Assembly: GCA_001552895.1 (NCBI GenBank)
Contig: KQ959627.1
Span: forward strand, 3,513 to 40,498
Length of the DNA: 36,986 nucleotides
Direction of reading: 5' to 3'
From: Tissierellia bacterium KA00581
GTDB lineage: Bacteria > Bacillota > Clostridia > Tissierellales > Peptoniphilaceae
The notes beneath the pieces are model-generated. The model worked only from the letters and a program-made list of their open reading frames with translations, did not search any database and was not told where the DNA came from. The position numbers were made by a program, and so were the translations under genes. Within the stretch, counting starts at the first letter, position 1. Each line of letters begins with the position of its first letter. This document shows, in pieces, positions 7,261-14,940 of this stretch.

Positions 7261-7859
7261 TGAAAGATGTAAATTTAATTATTTTAGCTGGTGGAGATTC
7301 TAGAAGAATGAAATTTCCTAAAGAATTTTTAAAAATTGATGATGAGTATTTAATACATAAAAATATAAGAATTTTAAAAAATATTTTTGATGAAATAATA
7401 GTAGTTTCAAACGAAAAATCTCATTATGAAAATTTAGATGTAAAAGTTGTAAGAGATATTTTTTACAAAAAAGGCCCTCTTGCAGGACTACATAGTGGAT
7501 TAACTTATTCTTCTAAAAAATTTTCATACCTTTTAGCCTGTGATATGCCTATTGTTGATTTAAACTTCGTAAAGTTTGTAATTTCAAATATAGACACAAA
7601 GTTTGATGGTGTTGTATTTGAAGATGAAAACAAAAAGATTTTACCTATGAACGGAATTTATAAAAATGAATTAAAAACTTTACTAAAGGAAGAGTTACTT
7701 AAAAATAATTTAAAATTTACAAATTTTATAAATAAAAATAATTTTAAAATCTTACCATATGAAAAAATAAAAAAATTTTATAACGAGGGTGTATTTTTAA
7801 ATTTAAATACACAAAAAGATTTAGAAAAATTAAAACAAAACGAAAAAAATAGCTTTTAA
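7260..7859 (+). CDS. mobA: MobA-like nucleotidyltransferase
   Basis: The protein resembles molybdenum cofactor guanylyltransferase, which joins GMP from GTP to molybdopterin. Visible features are the N-terminal nucleotide loop LAGGDSRRMKFPKEFL (residues about 9-24), the GPLAGLHSGL segment, and the ACDMP metal-binding motif. At 199 residues the size fits. No other molybdenum cofactor gene is in the window, so another NTP-transferase role remains possible. The ATG overlaps the ybaK stop, and the last codons form part of a terminator hairpin. Confidence 0.75.
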   Translation: MKDVNLIILAGGDSRRMKFPKEFLKIDDEYLIHKNIRILKNIFDEIIVVSNEKSHYENLDVKVVRDIFYKKGPLAGLHSGLTYSSKKFSYLLACDMPIVDLNFVKFVISNIDTKFDGVVFEDENKKILPMNGIYKNELKTLLKEELLKNNLKFTNFINKNNFKILPYEKIKKFYNEGVFLNLNTQKDLEKLKQNEKNSF

Positions 7860-7872
7860 AAAGCTATTTTTT
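7843..7872 (+). terminator. Terminator of the tyrS-mobA transcript
   Basis: AAAAAATAGCTTTT and its exact complement flank a two-base centre. The left arm overlaps the mobA stop region, and the hairpin ends only three bases before the -35 box of the next promoter. Confidence 0.85.
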
Positions 7873-7875
7873 AAA

Positions 7876-7925
7876 TTGACAAATTATTAAAAAAGTTGTA
7901 CAATATTATAAGTGAGAAATCACTT
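7876..7925 (+). promoter_or_regulatory. Promoter of rny with a 5'-terminal hairpin
   Basis: TTGACA (7876-7881) and TACAAT (7899-7904) have a 17-base spacer. The expected transcript start is near 7910-7912, where AAGTGA-GAAA-TCACTT (7910-7925) forms a six-pair stem with a GNRA-type loop. The mRNA would thus begin with a stem-loop. Confidence 0.82.
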
Positions 7926-7990
7926 TTAAATTTTAAATAATGACTTTTATAATTGTAACTTGAAAATTTAATAAAGGGGGTGTTAAACTA

Positions 7991-9526
7991 ATGCCAATGG
8001 AATTTTTATTAATACCTGTTTTCTTGATAGTTGGTGTGCTAATAGGTTATTTATACAGAAGATTTGCTTCTGAAAAACTTATAAATGGCGCAGAAAATCA
8101 TGCAAAAAAGATTGTCGAAGATGCACTTAAAGAAGCTGAAACTAGAAAAAAAGAAAAATTAGTAGAAGCTAAAGAAGAAGCTCATAGACTTCGTCAAGAA
8201 TGTGATAAAGAAAATAGGGAAAGAAGAAATGAAGTTCAAAAATTAGAACGTCGACTTATTTCAAAAGAAGAAAATTTGGATAAGAAAAATGAAAATTTAG
8301 ATAAAAAGAATGAACGTTTAAATAATGAATTGAAAGCTTTGGAAATTAAAGAATCTGAAATTGTAAAATTAGTTGAAAAACAAAAAGAAGAATTAGAAAA
8401 AGTTGCTAATATGACATCTTTAGAAGCTAAGGAAATTATATTAGAAGAAGTTAGAAAAGAAAGCGTAAAGGATGCTGCTAATATAATAAGAGAAATAGAG
8501 CAAAAAGCTAAAGATGACGCTGAAAAAAATGCAAGATATGTTCTTGGAACTGCAATTCAAAGATACGCAGCAGATTATGTTGCTGAAACTACAGTTAGTG
8601 TTGTAAATTTACCTAATGATGAAATGAAAGGTAGAATTATTGGTAGAGAAGGTAGAAATATAAGAACCTTTGAAACTTTAACAGGAGTTGACCTTATTAT
8701 CGATGATACACCAGAGGCTGTTGTACTTTCTGCATTTGATCCTGTAAGACGTGAGATTGCAAGAGTTGCACTTGAAAAACTTATTGAAGATGGAAGGATA
8801 CATCCTGCAAGAATCGAAGAAATGATTGAAAAATCAAAGCAAGAGGTTGAAAGCAGTATAAAAACCGCTGGAGAAGATGCTTGTGATAATACAAACATTC
8901 ATGGATTACACCCTGAAATGGTTAAACTTTTAGGACGTTTAAAATATCGTACATCTTATGGACAAAATGTTTTAAAGCATTCAATAGAAGTTGCACATAT
9001 GGCAGGCATGCTTGCTGCTGATATAGGGGCTGATGTTAAGATTGCTAAAAGAGGAGGACTTCTTCATGATATTGGTAAAGCTATAGATCATGAAATGGAA
9101 GGAAATCATGTTGAACTTGGTGTTCAAATGGCTAAAAGATATAAAGAAAGAAAAGAAGTCATTCATTGTATTGCAGCACATCATAATGATATTGAACCTG
9201 AAACTGTAGAAGCATTACTTGTACAAGCTGCTGATGCTATTTCTGCTGCAAGACCTGGAGCAAGACGTGAATCAGTTGAAAACTATATTAAACGTTTAGA
9301 AAACCTTGAAGCTATAGCAAATTCGTTTGAAGGTGTTGAAAAGTCTTTTGCCATTCAAGCTGGTAGAGAAATAAGAGTAATGGTTAAACCAGAAGTGCTT
9401 GATGAAGACAAAATGCTTTTAACATCAAAAGAAATTGTTAAAAAGATTCAAGATGAGCTTGAATATCCTGGTACTATTAAAGTAAATTTAATTAGAGAAA
9501 CTAGGGTAGTTGATTTTGCAAAATAA
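7991..9526 (+). CDS. rny: Ribonuclease Y
   Basis: RNase Y is the membrane-anchored endoribonuclease that starts bulk mRNA decay in many Gram-positive bacteria. The 511 residues comprise one N-terminal helix (about 4-24), a long charged coiled coil (about 30-195), a KH RNA-binding domain with [15 protein letters not shown] (about 213-227), and an HD phosphohydrolase domain with the metal-binding [10 protein letters not shown] (about 356-365). The start at 7991 is favoured by the GGGGGTG site at 7976-7982; an ATG six bases later (7997) is possible. It is monocistronic, with its own promoter and terminator. Confidence 0.96.
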   Translation: MPMEFLLIPVFLIVGVLIGYLYRRFASEKLINGAENHAKKIVEDALKEAETRKKEKLVEAKEEAHRLRQECDKENRERRNEVQKLERRLISKEENLDKKNENLDKKNERLNNELKALEIKESEIVKLVEKQKEELEKVANMTSLEAKEIILEEVRKESVKDAANIIREIEQKAKDDAEKNARYVLGTAIQRYAADYVAETTVSVVNLPNDEMKGRIIGREGRNIRTFETLTGVDLIIDDTPEAVVLSAFDPVRREIARVALEKLIEDGRIHPARIEEMIEKSKQEVESSIKTAGEDACDNTNIHGLHPEMVKLLGRLKYRTSYGQNVLKHSIEVAHMAGMLAADIGADVKIAKRGGLLHDIGKAIDHEMEGNHVELGVQMAKRYKERKEVIHCIAAHHNDIEPETVEALLVQAADAISAARPGARRESVENYIKRLENLEAIANSFEGVEKSFAIQAGREIRVMVKPEVLDEDKMLLTSKEIVKKIQDELEYPGTIKVNLIRETRVVDFAK

Positions 9527-9538
9527 TTTATAAAAACT

Positions 9539-9568
9539 AAAAAGACATAGAAAACTATGTCTTTTTTT
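9539..9568. terminator. Terminator between rny and the convergent phosphodiesterase gene
   Basis: AAAAAGACATAG and its complement flank a four-base A loop and a T run follows. Because the arms begin with A runs, it can serve both the plus-strand rny and the minus-strand gene ending at 9571. Confidence 0.85.
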
Positions 9569-9570
9569 AT

Positions 9571-11337
9571 TTAGTTTAATAGATTTAAAATTTTATATAA
9601 AATTAATTCATTGAAATTGAAATCTGTTTTTTCAATTATTTTTTTTGACATTTTTACCTCATCTGTTATTATTCCATTTATTCCCTTTTTACAAAGCGAT
9701 TTTATACTATCTTTGTTATTTACCGTCCAAACATATACAAGTTTGTTTTTTTGCTTGATTTTTCTTATATTTTCTGTTGTTGCAACTTGTTCTTCTATAC
9801 AAAAAAAGTCTATATATGGAATATTATAAAAATTTCCATAAGCAACAGCTAAAATTAATCCGGTAGAAATATCAGGTCTTATATTTTTCATTTCTTTTAA
9901 TGCTTTTGTAGAAAGAGATGAGATTATAACTTCATGATTTTTATCTTTTATAAGTTTTGAAACTTCTTTTACAAGTTTTTTTTCATTTCCATTTACAGGT
10001 TTTAATTCGATATTTAGCTTTATTTTGCCACTTGTTCTTTTTAAAACTGTTTTTAAATCTACAAAGTTAAACTTTTTTTTATTATATAAAATTGGTTTAC
10101 TTTTTAATTGATTAAATGTTAAATCGCTTATTTTTCCTTTTTGATTAGTAAGTCTTTTTATATTATTATCATGGCAAAGAACAACTACATTATCTTTTGT
10201 AAGATGAACATCTATTTCAGCAAATTCTGCTTTTAACTCAATAGCTTTATTTATAGATTCCATTGTGTTTTCAGCTTCATCTTCTGTTGCACCTCTGTGA
10301 GCCATTACAATAGGTTTTAAACTTTTTAAAGAATGATAAAAGTTTATTTCTTCAATAGAATTTCTATATTTACTAACCGATGAAAATAAAATTAAAAATA
10401 TCAAAGTAATAGAAAATTTTAAACCTATTTTATTGCTTTTATAAACTTTATTTGTTATATCTTTAGTATCAAAAGAAAAATAAAATTTAGATATTCCATT
10501 AAATGCGATAAAATTTCCTATTATATTTGTAAAAACTTTTATAAAAGTTGCAATAGAAAGATATATGATTATATTTATATTAGATATTGTTTTATTTTCT
10601 GTTTGATTATAGAAAATATATATTATTGAAAACAACAACCCAAGTTTAACTAATTCTAAAAATATATTTTTTATATAAATTATAAATATAACCTTTAACC
10701 CCTTAAAAAATTTTTTTCTTATGCGATTAAAACTTATAGATACACTTTCAAAAAAGTTTTTATTTTCTAGTAGATATACATTAAGTACAAATATAAGTTT
10801 AACAGATAAAACAAACTTTACAAAAAAAAGTATCAAATAAATTAAAATTCCAAATTTCATAGAAAATACATACTCTGTAATAAAACTTGGTAAAATAAAT
10901 CTTTTATGTGAAAGACTTGAAATTGGAATACCAAAAATTATTGGCAAGAAAATTAATATATTTTTTAATTTTTTTGCCTTTAATTTTATAAACTTATATG
11001 AATTGTTAAAAATTTCTATTGTAGATACATCGTTATTAATTCTCATCTGATTTATAGTAAAAATAAAACCACTTATCTCAAAAAGCCTAAGGCTTGAAAA
11101 AATTAAAATTAAAATTAAAATACTCGTAAGTTTAATTGGAGATATTACAAAATTTTTTACATTATCTATAGAAAAAAAACCTTCCTTTGTAAATCTATAC
11201 AAAATAGAAAAAATTTCCTTACCGAACGGCATTAAAATTAATATAAACGATAGCTGATACAAAAAATCAAATAATATTAAATTTTTAAAACTTTTACCCT
11301 TAATTAAATTAGCTTTATTTTTAATTGATTTAAACAT
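9571..11337 (-). CDS. Membrane-anchored glycerophosphodiester phosphodiesterase
   Basis: The C-terminal domain (from about residue 340) is a GDPD domain: HRG at about 344, a downstream E-x-D (AEIDVHLTKD), a catalytic His in LCHD, and the NIELKP strand. Such enzymes hydrolyse glycerophosphodiesters to glycerol-3-phosphate and an alcohol. The first roughly 330 residues hold about seven to eight hydrophobic helices, matching the membrane domain of GPDPase_memb proteins, so it may act on membrane lipids or lipoteichoic-type polymers. I start at 11337 because AAAGGA at 11347-11352 is correctly spaced; the frame extends to 11361 without a ribosome site. It stands alone on the minus strand. Confidence 0.87.
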   Translation of the reverse strand: MFKSIKNKANLIKGKSFKNLILFDFLYQLSFILILMPFGKEIFSILYRFTKEGFFSIDNVKNFVISPIKLTSILILILIFSSLRLFEISGFIFTINQMRINNDVSTIEIFNNSYKFIKLKAKKLKNILIFLPIIFGIPISSLSHKRFILPSFITEYVFSMKFGILIYLILFFVKFVLSVKLIFVLNVYLLENKNFFESVSISFNRIRKKFFKGLKVIFIIYIKNIFLELVKLGLLFSIIYIFYNQTENKTISNINIIIYLSIATFIKVFTNIIGNFIAFNGISKFYFSFDTKDITNKVYKSNKIGLKFSITLIFLILFSSVSKYRNSIEEINFYHSLKSLKPIVMAHRGATEDEAENTMESINKAIELKAEFAEIDVHLTKDNVVVLCHDNNIKRLTNQKGKISDLTFNQLKSKPILYNKKKFNFVDLKTVLKRTSGKIKLNIELKPVNGNEKKLVKEVSKLIKDKNHEVIISSLSTKALKEMKNIRPDISTGLILAVAYGNFYNIPYIDFFCIEEQVATTENIRKIKQKNKLVYVWTVNNKDSIKSLCKKGINGIITDEVKMSKKIIEKTDFNFNELILYKILNLLN

Positions 11338-11478
11338 AAAATTTTTTCCTTTATCATACAATAATTAAATTACACAATCTATATCTTTTTAATATGTTAA
11401 TTTAATCACAATTATAATATCACAAAATTAAAAAAAATCAAAATTAAAAAATTAAAAAAATCAAAAAATACATATAAT

Positions 11479-11507
11479 TTGTATAATTATATATATTATG
11501 ATATAAT
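11479..11507 (+). promoter_or_regulatory. Promoter of the flippase gene
   Basis: TTGTAT (11479-11484) and TATAAT (11502-11507) have a 17-base spacer, and TG sits one base before the -10 (extended -10). The rest of the 11338-11549 gap is AT-rich and shows nothing else I can support. Confidence 0.65.
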
Positions 11508-11549
11508 TTTTTATATTACACCAAAGGAGATAATTTAAAAAAATATATT

Positions 11550-13067
11550 ATGGCAAAAAATATAAAAGTAAATGCTCTTGCAAGTGTTATGGTAAAAATA
11601 TTTAATATTTTATTTCCTCTTATAACAGGACCATATCTTGCAAGAATTTTAAGTAAAGAATCTTATGGAGATTTTAATGTTGCAAATTCTATAATGGGTC
11701 TTTTTTTACCATTTGCAGCATTTGGTATATATAGCTATGGAATAAGAAGCATAAGTCGTGTTAAAAACAACATTGATCAGATAAATAAAAACTTTACAGT
11801 ACTTTTTGTAATAAGTTTATTAAGCTCTATTTCTGTTGGTATAATGTATCTTATATATACATTTTTAGAAGTATCATCTAATATGTACATGCTTTATTTT
11901 TCTTTAGGAATACAAATTTTTACGCAATTTGTTTATATCGAATGGATGAATGAAGCTTTTGAAAATTATGGCTTTATACTTTTTAAAACACTATTTGTAA
12001 GAATTTTAATGCTTGTTAGCATATTTTTATTTGTAAAAAAAGCAGATGACATAGTAAATTATGCTCTTATACTCTCTTTTACAAACCTAATTAACTACAT
12101 GATAAGTTTTGTATATATAAAAAGTAAAGTTAAATTCGTAAAGTTTAATTTTAGAGAAATTTTTTCTCACATAAAGCCTTTATTAAGCATGCTTTTACTT
12201 TCAAACTCATATATGCTTTATACAACACTTGATAAACTTATTTTGTCAATTATTGGAGCAAAAATTGAAGTTTCACACTACTCTTTCGCCCTTTCAATAG
12301 CTCAGCTTATAACAAGCGTAGTTTATTCGATTATATTAGTAAGCCTACCAAGACTTTCATTTTACTTTGGAAGTGGTGAAGAAAAAAAATATACAGAACT
12401 ACTAAATCAAGTTACAAAATCATTTTTCTTCATAGTTATACCTATGGGCTTTGGACTTTCATTAGTTTCAACAGAAGCTATGATAATATATGCAGGGAAA
12501 AAATATCTAGAAGCAGGATTTATCCTAATGTTATTTTCTCTTAGAATAGTTATGTGGTCTTTAGACCAATCACTATCTATGGAAATTCTCTTTGTAAGAG
12601 GATATGAAAAAAATATAACTACATTTTATTTCATTGGAGGATTTTTGAATTTATTTTTAGATATAATACTATTAAAACTTAAAGTTATGTCTGCACAATA
12701 TTATGTATACACAACTGTTTTTTCAGAAATATTAGTTGTTTGTATAATAATTTCCTTTATTATAAAGAAAAAAATTGCAAAACTAAACGAAATCTTAAAA
12801 TCTTATTTTAAATATATACTATGCTCCATTCCATTTTTTATAATAGCTTATTTTATAAATAAATTTTTACCATTTAATGAAAATTTAAATTTAAAATTTA
12901 TTTTAAGATTAATTACAATAATATCATCTTGCATAGTTTATTACTTTGTAATAATGCTTGTAATTAAAGATGAAATACTAACAATAACACTTAAAGCTAT
13001 AAAATATAAATTACGAAAAATAAAACACAAAATAACAACAATATCAAAAATAATACTAAAAAAATAA
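11550..13067 (+). CDS. Polysaccharide/lipid-linked oligosaccharide flippase (Wzx/MATE-like)
   Basis: This 505-residue membrane protein has about twelve to fourteen hydrophobic helices and the N-terminal pattern of the polysaccharide biosynthesis (PST) family: PLITGPYLARILSKESYGDF at residues about 22-41. Relatives flip lipid-linked sugars across the membrane for capsule, teichoic or other wall polymers. It ends in a basic tail. No glycosyltransferase or polymerase gene is nearby, so its substrate cannot be inferred. The ribosome site AAAGGAGA (11523-11530) is 19 bases before the ATG, which is unusually far, and no in-frame start codon lies between them. Confidence 0.85.
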   Translation: MAKNIKVNALASVMVKIFNILFPLITGPYLARILSKESYGDFNVANSIMGLFLPFAAFGIYSYGIRSISRVKNNIDQINKNFTVLFVISLLSSISVGIMYLIYTFLEVSSNMYMLYFSLGIQIFTQFVYIEWMNEAFENYGFILFKTLFVRILMLVSIFLFVKKADDIVNYALILSFTNLINYMISFVYIKSKVKFVKFNFREIFSHIKPLLSMLLLSNSYMLYTTLDKLILSIIGAKIEVSHYSFALSIAQLITSVVYSIILVSLPRLSFYFGSGEEKKYTELLNQVTKSFFFIVIPMGFGLSLVSTEAMIIYAGKKYLEAGFILMLFSLRIVMWSLDQSLSMEILFVRGYEKNITTFYFIGGFLNLFLDIILLKLKVMSAQYYVYTTVFSEILVVCIIISFIIKKKIAKLNEILKSYFKYILCSIPFFIIAYFINKFLPFNENLNLKFILRLITIISSCIVYYFVIMLVIKDEILTITLKAIKYKLRKIKHKITTISKIILKK

Positions 13068-13112
13068 AACTTAATTAAATTACAAAAAAATATATAAAGA
13101 TATAAGTTTCTA

Positions 13113-13118
13113 TATAAT
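13113..13118 (+). promoter_or_regulatory. Possible -10 element for mod-res
   Basis: TATAAT lies at 13113-13118, 67 bases before the mod start. No convincing -35 is visible. No terminator separates the flippase gene from mod, so readthrough is also possible. Confidence 0.4.
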
Positions 13119-13185
13119 ATGTAAAAAAAGATATTGATTTTAAAAATATTATTTTAATTTATAAAAAAGGAGAGTGAAAAATACA

Positions 13186-14940
13186 ATGAAAGATAATATT
13201 TTAGATAGAGTAGAAAATTTATTAAAATCAAAAGAGAAATATTTATCAGAAGATAAAAAGCTTTTAAAAGCAAAAGTTTATTCTGATATAATGACGATGG
13301 ATAAAGAATTATTAAAACTTTTACTAAGTGATGAAGAAATTAAAAATACATTTTTTGTAAAAGTTGATGACAGTCTTATCTTTGATAAGCAAAAATTCGC
13401 ATGGCTCATAGATTCTAAAGAATTTTTGCCAGATTCCTACACTTCATACACCAATAAAATAGGACTTACAAGTGATAGAGAATTTATATCTAACAAAAAT
13501 GACGTTGTACTTGACTTTCCATATAAAGACTGCATACTTGAAGGCGGACAAGATAAGGACGACCAAAAAAGAAAAGAAATTTTTTATAACGAAACAATAG
13601 CAAACGATGAAATTAGAAGAATGTTAGACCCTAAAGTATTTACAAATGTGAAAAAATATACATCGGGGGGGGTAGAAGACTGTTTAGAATTTAGTGAAAA
13701 TGATAATTTAATCATTAAAGGAAATAATTTAATAGCTCTTGCAAGTTTATTAAAAAGATACGAAGGAAAAGTTAAGTGCATCTATATCGATCCACCATAC
13801 AATACTGGAAGTGATAGTTTTATGTATAATGATAAATTTAACAGGTCATCATGGCTAACATTTATGAAGAATAGACTTTTGTTAGCTAAAGATCTATTGT
13901 CTTCTGATGGTACTATTTTCATACAGATTGATGAGAATCAATCACATTATCTAAAGGTATTGTGTGACGAAATTTTTGGTGAAGATAATTTTTTAAATGA
14001 AATAGTATGGAGATATAGAACTTATGTTGGTCAGGTTAAAGATTATTTTCCTAAGAAACATGATTTGATATTGTGGTATAAAAAGCTAGACAAACAAAAA
14101 TTTAATATGCAGTATGTAGGAAATTTTGAAGATACACCTGATTATAATAGGTGGAAAGAATATTTAACTAAAGATGGAAAAATAATATATGGAAATCATC
14201 CAACTACTGACAGCAGATTTGATGCATATTTAAATAAATATATTAAACAGTTTGGAGATCCCAAAATTGGAGATGTTATATATGTGAACAAAGGATATGT
14301 TGTAGATGATGTATGGGAAGATATAATAGCACTTGATGCTAAGAATAAAACTGAGAGAATTAGTCTATTTAGTGGAAGCGGTCAAAAACCAGAAGCCTTA
14401 TTAGAAAGAATTATGATAGCGACAACAGACAAAAATGATATAGTTCTTGATTATCATTTAGGATCAGGAACAACTTGTGCGGTTGCTCATAAAATGGGAC
14501 GCCGTTATATTGGTATTGAACAAATGGACTATATTAAAGATATAACTGTTGAAAGACTAAAAAAGGTCATTGATGGAGAACAAGGTGGCATATCAAAAGC
14601 AGTCGACTGGCAAGGCGGAGGGTCTTTTGTCTACTGTGAACTTATGGAAAATGGAAATGAACTTATAAGAGAAATAGAAAATGCTGATGAAACTACTATA
14701 GAAGATGTAAAGGCAAAAATTTATAGAGATGAAAGAATTATTCCATACATAACTAGGGAAGAATTAGAAAAAGTAGATAAAGATTTTGAAGAGCTAACTT
14801 TAGAAGATAAGAAAAAAGCTTTAATAAAACTAATTGATAAAAATAAGCTTTATGTAAATTACTCTGATATTGAAAACAAAGATTTTGATATCTCAGATAA
14901 AGATAAAAAGTTTACAAGGTCTTTTTATGAGGTGGTCTAA
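13186..14940 (+). CDS. mod: Type III restriction-modification DNA methyltransferase (Mod), probably phase-variable
   Basis: Mod methylates adenine in the recognition sequence and supplies specificity to the type III enzyme. The 584 residues show DPPYNTG at 202-208 and the SAM-binding region DYHLGSGTT at about 422-430. DPPY before the SAM motif is the beta-class order of type III Mod proteins. The region between them (about 255-400) is expected to hold the target recognition domain. Codons 160-163 read TCG GGG GGG GTA across a run of eight G (13665-13672). With seven G the next codon is TAG; with nine G a TAG follows after eight codons. The frame here is intact. The ATG at 13186 is chosen over the GTG at 13174 because AGGAG at 13168-13172 would touch the GTG. 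The stop overlaps the res start by one base. Confidence 0.94.
   Translation: MKDNILDRVENLLKSKEKYLSEDKKLLKAKVYSDIMTMDKELLKLLLSDEEIKNTFFVKVDDSLIFDKQKFAWLIDSKEFLPDSYTSYTNKIGLTSDREFISNKNDVVLDFPYKDCILEGGQDKDDQKRKEIFYNETIANDEIRRMLDPKVFTNVKKYTSGGVEDCLEFSENDNLIIKGNNLIALASLLKRYEGKVKCIYIDPPYNTGSDSFMYNDKFNRSSWLTFMKNRLLLAKDLLSSDGTIFIQIDENQSHYLKVLCDEIFGEDNFLNEIVWRYRTYVGQVKDYFPKKHDLILWYKKLDKQKFNMQYVGNFEDTPDYNRWKEYLTKDGKIIYGNHPTTDSRFDAYLNKYIKQFGDPKIGDVIYVNKGYVVDDVWEDIIALDAKNKTERISLFSGSGQKPEALLERIMIATTDKNDIVLDYHLGSGTTCAVAHKMGRRYIGIEQMDYIKDITVERLKKVIDGEQGGISKAVDWQGGGSFVYCELMENGNELIREIENADETTIEDVKAKIYRDERIIPYITREELEKVDKDFEELTLEDKKKALIKLIDKNKLYVNYSDIENKDFDISDKDKKFTRSFYEVV
13665..13672 (+). repeat. G8 homopolymer in mod (candidate phase-variation tract)
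   Basis: This run of eight G interrupts a gene that otherwise has very few G runs. It lies upstream of all catalytic motifs, so slippage would truncate Mod at about residue 162-170. Confidence 0.85.
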
